From Gammaproteobacteria bacterium (GTDB taxonomy: Bacteria > Pseudomonadota > Gammaproteobacteria > SZUA-229), in assembly GCA_026197015.1 (NCBI GenBank), contig JAPHRB010000083.1, positions 1-15,493 of the forward strand: DNA of 15,493 nucleotides, in the 5' to 3' direction. Of the stretch, positions 1-8,160 are shown piece by piece. The notes under the pieces were generated by a model. The model was given only the letters and a program-made list of their open reading frames with translations. It did not search any database and was not told the origin of the DNA. Both the position numbers and the translations under genes were made by a program. How positions within the stretch are numbered: position 1 is the stretch's first letter; each line of letters starts with the position of its first letter.

Positions 1-784
1 CTTCTAATTGCGCCTGCGCTAATTGAGTAAAAAAATATTTACGATTACCCAGACCGGTTAAAGCATCTTCATAAAGTAATTTTTGATAATTTGTCAGCGT
101 TTCCTGTTGATCATCAAATATCGCATTAACCTTTTCAATCATCCGGTTCATTGCTATAACTACACTTTTTAGTTCCCTTGTACGAGGAATGGTTGATTGC
201 TTAACAAATCGATTGTTATGTATTTCATCAGCCTGTTGTTTTACTTCATTCAGTGGTTTCAATAATTTATGCAATAACATCCAGAGTACTATCATACCCA
301 CCAATAACCACACCCCGAACCAGATAAAAGTTGATTTCAGTTTTTGATAAAAATTTGTATAGATATAACCAGGATGAAGCGTTAACTCCAGAGTTCCGAG
401 AGAAACCCATCCTTGCATAACCTCAGTTACGCCTGTGGCAGGATTAAGCGACACTAAAGACAAAAACCAGTCCGGAACCCCTTGCATTTTCAGTTCCTGT
501 GATTTATTAAGAATAATTTCACCATCGGGTGAAATTAATTTAATGCTGGTGTAGTAACCACTATCAAACACTGCATTAAATAAAGTTTCATATGCAGCCA
601 CATCTGAGACGGATGAAGAATTGCTAATCGCAATACCTAAAGTTGTCGCCATATCTTGCGCTGTAGTTTGTAACTGGCCATCAACAAAGTCACCTGAACG
701 TTTAAAATCACTGATTGTTGTTGTGATTACAATCAATAGATATACAAATGAAACGAGTAACGCAACCTGTCTAAATAATGTCAT
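1..784 (-). CDS. lapD: LapD-like c-di-GMP receptor, N-terminal part (cut by window edge)
   Basis: I translated this from the sequence; 261 codons are visible and the gene runs off the left edge. The product is an inner-membrane receptor that senses cytoplasmic c-di-GMP and holds the protease LapG in the periplasm. An N-terminal membrane helix (residues 5-23) is followed by a periplasmic LapD_MoxY_N-type domain (about 24-150), a second helix (153-172) and a HAMP-like linker (173-225). The start of a GGDEF domain follows at 239-250, reading EDALTGLGNRKYF. Trp126, in QGWVSLG just before HPGY, appears to match the LapG-contacting Trp125 of Pseudomonas fluorescens LapD; that alignment is from memory. 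The start codon overlaps the lapG stop by four bases (ATGA), and AAAAGG lies upstream, which suggests translational coupling. The GGDEF active-site residues and any EAL domain lie outside the window, so a working enzyme versus a degenerate receptor cannot be judged. Confidence 0.9.
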   Translation of the reverse strand, partial: MTLFRQVALLVSFVYLLIVITTTISDFKRSGDFVDGQLQTTAQDMATTLGIAISNSSSVSDVAAYETLFNAVFDSGYYTSIKLISPDGEIILNKSQELKMQGVPDWFLSLVSLNPATGVTEVMQGWVSLGTLELTLHPGYIYTNFYQKLKSTFIWFGVWLLVGMIVLWMLLHKLLKPLNEVKQQADEIHNNRFVKQSTIPRTRELKSVVIAMNRMIEKVNAIFDDQQETLTNYQKLLYEDALTGLGNRKYFFTQLAQAQLE

Positions 785-1479
785 TGATTTGACCTTTTCA
801 TATCTGCCAGTAGTTTTTGCCACTTATTATTTTTAATTTTATCAGTTGGTAATGAACGCCCTAAACCGGCAGATGCATTAGTAAGAAAGAGCGATTTCGC
901 ATTAAAACTATATACAGGCAACAAGTCACGACGTTTACTAGCAGATAAAATTTCTGGATTATAGTTATCCAGAATTAATGGAATACTTTTGGGTGTTGCA
1001 AAATAACTTAGAACCATATGCGCCACATTTTGCTTTAATGCCTTTACATAAGTCAGATATAATCGTTTATCTGGTACACCTATAGAGCGCAGAGCAAAAT
1101 ATTTTGCCACTACAAAGTCCTCACAGTCACCTGCACTTAAGCCTATAAATTCTTCCGGGGTAGCCCAATAGTCTTTTTGTTTCCACAAATTTATATCTTC
1201 TTTATATTCGAACTGATTAAAAAATCGATTCACCTCGGTTAGTTTCTCACTAATACTCTTGTCAGCGAGTTGATTTAGCAGCTCCTTTAACGCCAGACCT
1301 CTTTTTTCTGCCTGTGAACCATATTCCAGATTAAGACTTACTAACATTGTTTCATCAACAAATGATTTTGCCATTTGTTGAGATGGGACTAGCACTAGTA
1401 ATATAAAAAATAAAAACACGATATTTTTTTTACCATGTTTTATTATATTATTTGATTTATTAAATTCAGCTACTGGCAC
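781..1479 (-). CDS. lapG: LapG-like periplasmic cysteine proteinase (BTLCP family)
   Basis: The 232-residue product belongs to the bacterial transglutaminase-like cysteine proteinases. LapG members cut large adhesins near their N-terminal retention module and release them from the cell. The catalytic triad is visible as Cys119 in GDCEDF, His154 in AHMVLSY and Asp171 in LILDNY. Spacing resembles P. fluorescens LapG (C135, H172, D189). The acidic residues around Cys119 (D118, E120, D121) fit the Ca-binding site known in this family. A basic stretch (KHGKK, 14-18) and a hydrophobic run (20-31) form a signal peptide, with cleavage probably near residue 37. The start is GTG with no clear Shine-Dalgarno sequence. 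It is kept because the next in-frame GTG, at codon 21, would remove the basic end of the signal peptide. The gene lies 165 bp downstream of the exporter fusion and overlaps lapD by four bases, the usual partner order. Confidence 0.92.
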   Translation of the reverse strand: MPVAEFNKSNNIIKHGKKNIVFLFFILLVLVPSQQMAKSFVDETMLVSLNLEYGSQAEKRGLALKELLNQLADKSISEKLTEVNRFFNQFEYKEDINLWKQKDYWATPEEFIGLSAGDCEDFVVAKYFALRSIGVPDKRLYLTYVKALKQNVAHMVLSYFATPKSIPLILDNYNPEILSASKRRDLLPVYSFNAKSLFLTNASAGLGRSLPTDKIKNNKWQKLLADMKRSNQ

Positions 1480-1644
1480 TTAATTAAGCAAGATGAGTTA
1501 CAAAATACTGAGATGCAATAGACTTTGGAAACAATTGCCTACATATAATATAGTGTTTCAACGCAAGCACCGTAATAGTTACTCTAAATGTGAGTTTCGC
1601 TTGTGAATACACCCTAATTAAAACCTCTCAGTAATAACTTATGA

Positions 1645-3825
1645 TTAATTTATCTTGTCTAACAAAGCTTCAGCTTTAGCACTACCATCTGATCTCAACT
1701 TGATATGTATTTCACCCCGTCGATTGATAGCCTGCCCTTCAGCAGTTGAGTTATCTGCTATAGGGTTTTGCTCTCCCATACCAAAGGCTTTTATCTTTTT
1801 CGGCTCTATTCCAAATGAAATTAACAACTTACGTGTCGCTTTTGCTCTGCGTTCAGATAAAGCCAGATTATAATACTCAGGACCAACACTATCAGTATAG
1901 GCAATGATTTCTATTTCATCGTAAGATAAGCTTTTCAATATACTAATAATATCACTCAGTTTTGCTTCGGATGCAGCCGTTAAGGTCGTTTTCTTATATA
2001 TATAATTCAAATACTGAGTTTGAGTTATTTTAACTCTGGATTTAGCAACGACATTTATTTTCACTTTGGCTGATGCAATAGCTCCCTGTCCATCAGTGAC
2101 GCTGTAACTAAAGTTATCTTTACCGGTAAAGCCATCTGCCGCTCTGTATATAAGATTTTTCATTTGATCAAATGCAAGATTGCCATTTTCTGGCTGTGTA
2201 AAATCAATTAGTCTTAAGGTGTCATTATCAGCATCTGTATCATTTTCCATTAAAATACGCTGAGGAATAACCAGTACGCTGTTCATTTCCAGCTCCATTC
2301 GGTCATCCCCGGCAATGGGTTTCTGATTCACCTGGTTATAGCCAAATTTAATAGCCTGCTGATTCTGACAACCAAAACCATTGATTGAATTTACTTCAAC
2401 TGTGTTATCACAGTGATCTGCATTGTCTATTTTCTTATCTTCATCACGATCCGGGTCCAGGGGTAAAAAATCTTCTCCTTTTGCTTTTATTTCAGAAATA
2501 GTAATATCATCTTTTTCTACAGACACCTCAAGTTTAAGCGCAGGAAAAAGATCCCCCATAGCCTCTAAAATTCGATATCTAGCTGACATGAGCTCAAAGT
2601 ATGAATCGATTTGTTGCGTCTGTGCGCTGTTTAATTCACTTTCAGCATCTAACAAATCAATTAAATCTCTTTGCCCGATAAAAAACTCTTCTCCATAAGA
2701 TTCGACTGTTAATCTGGCATTTTTGATATACATGTTTAAGTATTTCAATTGTTTTGTTAAAGACTGATCTGCCGTAAAGGCTAAACGTAATGTGTTGATA
2801 ACCTGACGCCTAACTCTTGCTGCAAATTCCTGATTCTGATGTACAACACTTATTTTTTTTCGCTCCTCAGCGCGATCGGCTCCACCTCGATATAAATTGA
2901 AACTCAAATTCAATACCAGACTTAAATCATCCGTATCACCGGTAAAACCACCGATATCATCACCAATCTCTTTAGCAAGACGTAAATCTAATTTGGGGTA
3001 GTTATTTCTTTTAGCTCTGCTCGAATCTGAAATGGCCGCTTCTATATTAAAACCAGCAACCTTAAGCGCCGGATGATTACGTAATGCCAGCTCAATTAAT
3101 TCATCCAGTGATTGACCAGGGTGTTTGGGTAATTCAGGCTCTGTTAGATTAGATATTGCCACATAACGACCTAACACTTCATGCATTTGTGTTGCCGCAT
3201 CCTGCAAATTATTTTGTTGTGCAATTAAACTTGCATGGGCGCGGGCAACACGGCCTTCTGTTTGCTCTAGTTCAGAACGTCGACCAACACCTGAATTATT
3301 TCTTTCACGAATTTGAGAAAGAATTCGCTCATGCGAACTTACATTGGTTTCAGCTAATTTAACGAGTTGTTGCTGCTTGAGCATATTCGTATAAGCTTGC
3401 ACGGCCTGTAAACCGATATTATCTGCGGTATCAAAGATCTCATACAGGGCAGAGCTTATTCTTGCCTGGGCCTGCTCTGTTTGATATTCAGTTTCAAAAC
3501 CATCAAACAAATTTTGAGTTACGGATAATTCTGCCCGGTTACTTTCATACTCACGCTTTTGCAAACCCGTTGCAGGGGATTCAGTTTCATAGGTTCCGGT
3601 TGATGCCTGTAAATCTACACTAGGACGCCAGCCACTATTAGCAATATCAAGATCACGATCGACTTCTCTAAATACATGAACCTGCTCCCTCACCGTAGGA
3701 TGAGATGTAATAGAGTCAATTACAAAGTGATTAAGATCAATTGCCTGGACTAATGCTGAATACAAAAGCAGCGTCATTAAAATGCTTAACGATATAGTTC
3801 TTGATGATAGTAATTTAAAACGCAT
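1645..3825 (-). CDS. TolC-family outer-membrane exporter fused to Ca-binding linker, cadherin-like and OmpA domains
   Basis: This 726-residue protein joins four parts. A signal peptide (1-28, ending LVQA) leads into a TolC/outer-membrane efflux domain in two repeats (about 30-225 and 235-430). The second repeat begins LIELALRNHPAL. TolC proteins form the outer-membrane duct of type I secretion, and in Lap systems this duct (LapE/AggA) also retains the adhesin. Next comes a thrombospondin type-3-like acidic segment (456-486, DPDRDEDKKIDNADHCD, with C472 and C486). A cadherin-like or tandem-95 adhesin-type domain (502-592, with ENDTDADNDTL and FSYSVTDGQG) follows. The C-terminus is an OmpA-like peptidoglycan-binding domain (about 598-710). 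It has D645 in YTD and R660 in LSERRA, fifteen residues apart as in the diaminopimelate-binding pair of OmpA. Ordinary TolC-type exporters are about 420-500 residues. ATG at 3825 is supported by the signal peptide, although its Shine-Dalgarno sequence is weak. It is probably the first gene of an operon with lapG and lapD. Confidence 0.9.
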   Translation of the reverse strand: MRFKLLSSRTISLSILMTLLLYSALVQAIDLNHFVIDSITSHPTVREQVHVFREVDRDLDIANSGWRPSVDLQASTGTYETESPATGLQKREYESNRAELSVTQNLFDGFETEYQTEQAQARISSALYEIFDTADNIGLQAVQAYTNMLKQQQLVKLAETNVSSHERILSQIRERNNSGVGRRSELEQTEGRVARAHASLIAQQNNLQDAATQMHEVLGRYVAISNLTEPELPKHPGQSLDELIELALRNHPALKVAGFNIEAAISDSSRAKRNNYPKLDLRLAKEIGDDIGGFTGDTDDLSLVLNLSFNLYRGGADRAEERKKISVVHQNQEFAARVRRQVINTLRLAFTADQSLTKQLKYLNMYIKNARLTVESYGEEFFIGQRDLIDLLDAESELNSAQTQQIDSYFELMSARYRILEAMGDLFPALKLEVSVEKDDITISEIKAKGEDFLPLDPDRDEDKKIDNADHCDNTVEVNSINGFGCQNQQAIKFGYNQVNQKPIAGDDRMELEMNSVLVIPQRILMENDTDADNDTLRLIDFTQPENGNLAFDQMKNLIYRAADGFTGKDNFSYSVTDGQGAIASAKVKINVVAKSRVKITQTQYLNYIYKKTTLTAASEAKLSDIISILKSLSYDEIEIIAYTDSVGPEYYNLALSERRAKATRKLLISFGIEPKKIKAFGMGEQNPIADNSTAEGQAINRRGEIHIKLRSDGSAKAEALLDKIN

Positions 3826-4231
3826 AATTTAGTATTAACCGGCCTTTCATCTAAAGTTTTATTAGTAATTAAAATGTCTGACATCGCCAGACGTTCCTAC
3901 GTTCAAGCCTCAATCAACCTACCACTGATACGAAAAATGCTAATTTGTAACCCATCTTTAAAGGCATCATGCATTAATACAAATTTTTTATTACTGGCTT
4001 TTATTTTACAATTGCTAGCCTGACCAAAATTATAGTATAAATTTGAATATTATCAATAAATTCAACAATTTCCATGCATTATCTAATGTATTTAAGTCAT
4101 ATACTGATGTAAATCGAGAATATACATCGATAATTTATATTTATTTCTTATCAAAAATTTATATATTTAGTCAGTTTAACGAAAAAACTCTGTTAAAGTC
4201 GGCGTTTGAGAAATTATATACGGGTTTTATT
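3826..4231. other. AT-rich divergent intergenic region
   Basis: This 406-bp stretch lies between the divergently read exporter fusion and the DHH gene, so it should hold both promoters. I see no convincing coding sequence. The plus-strand frame that opens with TTG at 4043 and runs into the DHH gene is AT-driven and matches no family. An inverted repeat GTCTG(3876-3880)...CAGAC(3888-3892) lies 50-70 bp upstream of the exporter start and could be a regulator site. Possible -35/-10 boxes for the DHH gene (TAGTCA, 17 bp, TGTTAA around 4170-4198) are weak. No strong promoter can be assigned on either strand. Confidence 0.6.
3876..3892. promoter_or_regulatory. Short inverted repeat upstream of exporter fusion (possible operator)
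   Basis: GTCTG and CAGAC face each other across seven bases in the 5' region of the exporter-lapG-lapD group. Size and position suit a dimeric regulator, but five-base arms can arise by chance. Confidence 0.2.
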
Positions 4232-5188
4232 ATGCAATATTTTGATGTTTTTAATGGCGATGCTGATGGTATATGCGCACTCCACCAGATGAGACTTGCT
4301 AATCCTCAAACGAGCACCCTGGTCACCGGCATTAAACGCGATATCAATCTACTGAAAAAAGTACAGGCTGGTGCAGATGACAAAATATTAGTACTGGATA
4401 TATCGTTAGACAAAAATAGAGACGATTTGAGTCGTCTATTAGATACTGGTGCACAAATCAATTATTTTGATCACCACTTTGCCGGCGATATACCGCAACA
4501 CGACAAGCTTCAAACAACAATTAATACCGACCCAAATACTTGCACTAGCCTGCTGGTAAATAGTTTTTTAAAGCAGAAATTTCTTGCCTGGGCTGTTACT
4601 GCTGCCTTTGGGGATAACCTGCATCAATCTGCGATCACAGCTGCCAAGCCATTAAACTTATCTAATACTCAACTTAATCAATTGAAATTACTGGGCACCT
4701 GCATTAATTATAATGGTTACGGCGCTTCACTGGATGATCTTATTTTTACACCGGATGATTTATACCGAAAAATCAGCCACTATGAAAATCCGTTTGAATT
4801 TATTGAAAGCGACGAAAATTATATAACTTTAAACAGTGGTTACAAAGAAGACATTTCTCAGGTAGAAAACTGCAAAGCAGAACTTGAAACAGCAACACAT
4901 AATATTACGATATTACCAGATGAAAAATGGGCACGACGCGTAAGTGGTGTCTACGCAAATCAGTTAGCAACAGAAAACCCTGCCCGAGCACATGCGATGT
5001 TAACTCATCAAGCAGATAATGGTTTCGTTGTTAGTGTGCGCGCACCGTTAAATAACAAAACCGGTGCAGATGAATTATGTCGACAATTTGCAACAGGTGG
5101 AGGGCGAAAAGCCGCAGCGGGTATAAATAAATTGCCTTCTTCCGATTATGATTTATTTGTTGAGAAATTTACAGCAGCGTTTAGTTAG
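4232..5188 (+). CDS. DHH-family phosphoesterase
   Basis: The 318-residue product belongs to the DHH/DHHA1 phosphoesterases, metal-dependent enzymes that include RecJ, the nanoRNase NrnA and c-di-AMP phosphodiesterases. Visible metal-binding motifs are motif I NGDADG (D10, D12), motif II LVLDIS (D56), the signature DHH at 80-82 in NYFDHH, and GD at 127-128. The C-terminal DHHA1-like part ends in a glycine-rich TGGGRKAAAG loop at 288-297. Arg292 stands where NrnA-type enzymes have His in GGGH. Substrate therefore cannot be read from sequence, and it should not be named NrnA. ATG at 4232 is chosen because motif I starts seven residues after it. An in-frame TTG at 4043 would add 63 residues of low-complexity, AT-driven sequence. 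The gene stands alone on the plus strand, divergent from the exporter operon and convergent with purA. Confidence 0.88.
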   Translation: MQYFDVFNGDADGICALHQMRLANPQTSTLVTGIKRDINLLKKVQAGADDKILVLDISLDKNRDDLSRLLDTGAQINYFDHHFAGDIPQHDKLQTTINTDPNTCTSLLVNSFLKQKFLAWAVTAAFGDNLHQSAITAAKPLNLSNTQLNQLKLLGTCINYNGYGASLDDLIFTPDDLYRKISHYENPFEFIESDENYITLNSGYKEDISQVENCKAELETATHNITILPDEKWARRVSGVYANQLATENPARAHAMLTHQADNGFVVSVRAPLNNKTGADELCRQFATGGGRKAAAGINKLPSSDYDLFVEKFTAAFS

Positions 5189-5250
5189 GCTTTATTTTAT
5201 TGGCGCACTCTCAGCAGTTTAATGCACTAAACAATGTCCGCCACACCAAA

Positions 5251-5296
5251 ATCAGCCATAAAAAAACCCGGTTTCCCGGGTTTTTTTATGGCTGAT
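5251..5296. terminator. Bidirectional rho-independent terminator between DHH gene and purA
   Basis: A perfect inverted repeat has 21-base arms (5251-5271 and 5276-5296) and a four-base loop. The core is CCCGG/CCGGG flanked by seven A on one side and seven T on the other, so it reads as a hairpin plus U-tract on either strand. It sits 62 bp after the DHH stop and 9 bp after the convergent purA stop. Confidence 0.95.
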
Positions 5297-5305
5297 CAAT
5301 CTCAG

Positions 5306-6598
5306 TTATTCATACGGATTACGCAGAACAATTGTCTGATCACGCTCAGGACCTGTAGAAATAATATGAACAGGGATACCTACAACTTCTTCCAGGCGAT
5401 TCAAATAGTTTAATGCATTTTGTGGTAATTCATCTCTATTGGTAACACCAACAGTTGATTCAGACCAGCCTGGCATCTCTTCATATACTGCTTCGCATTT
5501 TTCAATTGCATCAGCACCTACTGGTGGTAGCACCAGAGATTTGCCTTCATAGTTATAAGATGTACATATTTGAAGTTTTTCTAAACCATCTAAAACATCC
5601 AGCTTTGTGATACATAAACCCGTAATACTGTTTACCTGTGCAGAGCGTCGCATAGCAACACCATCAAACCAGCCACAACGACGACTACGACCTGTAGTTG
5701 CACCAAATTCATGGCCTTTTTCACCCAGATACTGACCTATATCATCAAACAATTCTGTTGGAAAAGGACCCGCACCTACACGTGTTGTGTATGCTTTGGT
5801 AATTCCTAAAATATAATCTAAATCACAGGGACCAACACCAGAACCTGTACATGCGCCACCCGCCGTACAGTTAGAAGACGTTACGTATGGGTAAGTACCC
5901 TGATCAATATCCAGTAACGTGCCCTGCGCGCCCTCAAACATAATGTTTGCGCCATCTTTGCGCAGGTTATGTAACATGGCTGGAATATCAGCAATCATAG
6001 ATACAATTTTATCGCGCATACCCATAATTTCATCTAGCACAGCTTGATAATCAACCGCATCTACTTTGTAATAATTAACCAGTGAAAAGTTATGGTACTC
6101 CATAACGCCTTTTAGTTTTTCTGCAAATGTTTCTGTATTTAATAAATCACCTACACGTAAACCGCGACGTGAAACTTTATCTTCGTAAGCCGGGCCAATA
6201 CCTCGACCAGTAGTACCAATGGCTTTTTTACCACGGGCAATTTCACGCGCCTGATCTAATGCAACGTGATATGGCATAATTAATGGACAGGCTTCGGAAA
6301 TTTTTAAACGCTGAGCAGCAGGAATACCTTCTTTTTCCAGCATATTCATTTCTTCGAATAATGCAGAAGGAGATAACACAACACCGTTACCAATCAAGCA
6401 CATAACATTGTCACGCAAAATACCTGATGGTACCAAATGTAATACGGTTGTTTTGTCGCCAATTACCAGCGTATGTCCCGCATTGTGACCACCCTGAAAA
6501 CGAACCACAGCAGACGCTCTATCGGTTAACAAATCAACAATTTTGCCTTTACCTTCATCGCCCCATTGACTACCCAGTACAACTACATTCTTACCCAT
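5306..6598 (-). CDS. purA: Adenylosuccinate synthetase
   Basis: The 430-residue product is close to the usual length of about 430. PurA joins IMP and aspartate with GTP hydrolysis to give adenylosuccinate, the first step from IMP to AMP, in the cytosol. The N-terminal GSQWGDEGKGK carries the phosphate-binding loop with Asp14. His42 lies in GGHNAGHT. TTGRGIGPAYEDK, FEGAQGTLLDIDQGTYPYVT and GVTNRDELP are the IMP- and GTP-binding signatures. All catalytic residues I can recognise are present. The start has AAGG at a slightly long distance. purA is last in the minus-strand run, 30 bp after hisZ, and ends at the bidirectional terminator. Confidence 0.98.
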   Translation of the reverse strand: MGKNVVVLGSQWGDEGKGKIVDLLTDRASAVVRFQGGHNAGHTLVIGDKTTVLHLVPSGILRDNVMCLIGNGVVLSPSALFEEMNMLEKEGIPAAQRLKISEACPLIMPYHVALDQAREIARGKKAIGTTGRGIGPAYEDKVSRRGLRVGDLLNTETFAEKLKGVMEYHNFSLVNYYKVDAVDYQAVLDEIMGMRDKIVSMIADIPAMLHNLRKDGANIMFEGAQGTLLDIDQGTYPYVTSSNCTAGGACTGSGVGPCDLDYILGITKAYTTRVGAGPFPTELFDDIGQYLGEKGHEFGATTGRSRRCGWFDGVAMRRSAQVNSITGLCITKLDVLDGLEKLQICTSYNYEGKSLVLPPVGADAIEKCEAVYEEMPGWSESTVGVTNRDELPQNALNYLNRLEEVVGIPVHIISTGPERDQTIVLRNPYE

Positions 6599-6628
6599 CA
6601 GATTATGCCTTCATTGAGATAAATAATT

Positions 6629-7816
6629 TTATTTAACGACCCACTTACCCGAAATATTTTTCAGTTCACGATCGCAACCAAGATCAGCTGCATTGCCTAA
6701 CTGACCAGGTAAAGATTGAATAACTTTTTCACCCTGAGCGCGTAAATCCTGCACGGCTTTCCATAACTCAGGGTCGTCATCACTGGGCGCTAAAATCGCA
6801 CTAGAAAATGACACATCACTTTGTTGTGACAAATTTAATAAATTTTTTAAATCGGTACTAAAACCAGTGGCGGGACGCGCACGACCAAACACATGTCCTA
6901 TATCGTCATAACGACCACCACGAGCAATTTCCTGCCCCTCACCTGGCGTATAAGCTGCAAACAGCAAACCAGTATGGTAGTGATATCCACGTAGTTCAGA
7001 CAGGTCAAAGTGAATATCTACATTACCTACCCGTTGTTCAAATTTAGCCACTGCCTGCTGCAGATAATTTAATGCAGCTTTAACATCATCATCCGCATCT
7101 GAGAGTATTGTCTGCGCATTCTGTAAACAGCTTTTACCGCCGTGTAACTCAGGCAGTGCATTTAACATATCAGCCACTTTTTTATCTATTACCTGAGCTT
7201 TAAGATACGCCTGTATTTCAGGAATAGCTTTGCGCTGCATCATCTCAAACAAATCAGCTTCCTGATTTTTATTAAATCCGGCCTGTTCGGCAAGCCCTCG
7301 ATATAGACCAACGTGGCCAATATCAATTGAAATTTCTTTTATGCCTGATGCCCTAAGTGTTTCCACCATCAAACAGAGAACTTCAACATCACTTTCTATA
7401 CCGCCGTGACCATATAACTCTACACCCGCCTGAAACGGACTACGACTACTACCGAACCCATCAGGTAAAGTACGTAACACAGTGCCCATATAACACAGTC
7501 GATTAGGTGCATCATTGTTTAACTGATGAGAATCGATTCGCGCTACCTGCGGCGTCATATCCGCACGCATACCCAGTGAACGTCCGCTCAGTTGATCAAT
7601 CAGTTTAAACGTTTGTAAATCCAGATCATGCCCGGTACCCGTTAATAAAGAATCTAGAAACTCTATAACAGGCGGCATAACTAATTGATATCCCCAGGTT
7701 GCATAGAGATCGAGTAATTTTCTACGCAGGGCTTCAAGGCGAGCTGCATTAGCGGGAAGCGCTTCCTCAATCCCCTGAGGCAATAACCAACGATTATTAG
7801 ATGCTGAGTTATTCAT
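6629..7816 (-). CDS. hisZ: ATP phosphoribosyltransferase regulatory subunit HisZ
   Basis: This 395-residue protein is a histidyl-tRNA synthetase paralogue that lacks tRNA charging and serves as regulatory partner of short-form HisG, the first enzyme of histidine synthesis. It opens with the family-typical LLPQGIEEALP (11-21). It carries the class II synthetase core with MRADMTPQVARIDSH (83-97, motif 2-like) and LCYMGTVLR (107-115). The later ELRGYHYHTGLLFAAYTPG and ARGGRYDDIG resemble the HisRS histidine-pocket motifs. A true HisRS would be longer, with a C-terminal anticodon-binding domain. Its place between the DUF2065 gene and purA is the usual one in many gammaproteobacteria outside the enterics. 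Presence of hisZ predicts a short HisG elsewhere in the genome. The Shine-Dalgarno sequence is weak: GAAGAGA lies about 16 bases before ATG. Confidence 0.96.
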   Translation of the reverse strand: MNNSASNNRWLLPQGIEEALPANAARLEALRRKLLDLYATWGYQLVMPPVIEFLDSLLTGTGHDLDLQTFKLIDQLSGRSLGMRADMTPQVARIDSHQLNNDAPNRLCYMGTVLRTLPDGFGSSRSPFQAGVELYGHGGIESDVEVLCLMVETLRASGIKEISIDIGHVGLYRGLAEQAGFNKNQEADLFEMMQRKAIPEIQAYLKAQVIDKKVADMLNALPELHGGKSCLQNAQTILSDADDDVKAALNYLQQAVAKFEQRVGNVDIHFDLSELRGYHYHTGLLFAAYTPGEGQEIARGGRYDDIGHVFGRARPATGFSTDLKNLLNLSQQSDVSFSSAILAPSDDDPELWKAVQDLRAQGEKVIQSLPGQLGNAADLGCDRELKNISGKWVVK

Positions 7817-7889
7817 TATTTTTTAAAAATCTCTTCATAAAACGATTAAACCGACAACGGCATAAGTAAATTCAAACATGACTTGTAAA

Positions 7890-8081
7890 TTATCGCATTA
7901 AAAACAGTAAAAACGCACCAATCAACATACTGGCAAAACCAATAGTACGTAATGTTTTATCTTCTAAGCGACTTGCCTGCATCATTGTTTCTCGCCAGCC
8001 CTTAGGGCTAATAAAAGGCATCACACCTTCTATGACTAAAACCAGTGCTAATGCGCTAAAGAGTTCATTCCAGGCAATCAT
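7890..8081 (-). CDS. yjeT: DUF2065 small inner-membrane protein (YjeT family)
   Basis: The 63-residue protein has two predicted membrane helices (about 6-24 and 44-61) joined by a short polar loop with KGWRETMMQASRLED. It matches the DUF2065/YjeT family, which lies between hflC and purA or hisZ in many gammaproteobacteria. I know of no established function. The conserved place next to hflKC hints at a link to the FtsH-HflKC membrane complex, but that is inference from position. GAAGG six bases before ATG is a good ribosome binding site. It is 73 bp from hisZ and separated from hflC by a 228-bp gap holding a terminator and repeats, so it probably has its own promoter. Confidence 0.9.
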   Translation of the reverse strand: MIAWNELFSALALVLVIEGVMPFISPKGWRETMMQASRLEDKTLRTIGFASMLIGAFLLFLMR

Positions 8082-8160
8082 CTTAAACCTTCATTAATGC
8101 CCATTATCACCTTCAGCTCTCTTAATACTAATAAAAAACTGAAACAAATACTGCTTATAC

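Noticed and set aside
1480..1644. Separate lapG promoter in the gap after the exporter gene
   Set aside because: TTACGG and TATATT with 17-bp spacing occur on the minus strand, but the -35 matches only two of six bases. I cannot support a promoter call.
2423..2698. Plus-strand frame of 91 codons inside the exporter fusion
   Set aside because: It is a shadow frame opposite a clear TolC and linker coding sequence, with serine-rich composition from complementary codons.
4043..4231. 63-codon N-terminal extension of the DHH protein from a TTG start
   Set aside because: The extension is AT-driven and rich in Ile, Tyr, Phe, Asn and Lys, without family similarity. DHH motif I normally lies within the first ten residues, as it does from ATG at 4232.
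7835..7879. 14-codon minus-strand reading frame (MFEFTYAVVGLIVL) between the DUF2065 gene and hisZ
   Set aside because: It could be a leader peptide, but there is no histidine run, attenuator hairpin or clear ribosome site, and this length is expected by chance.
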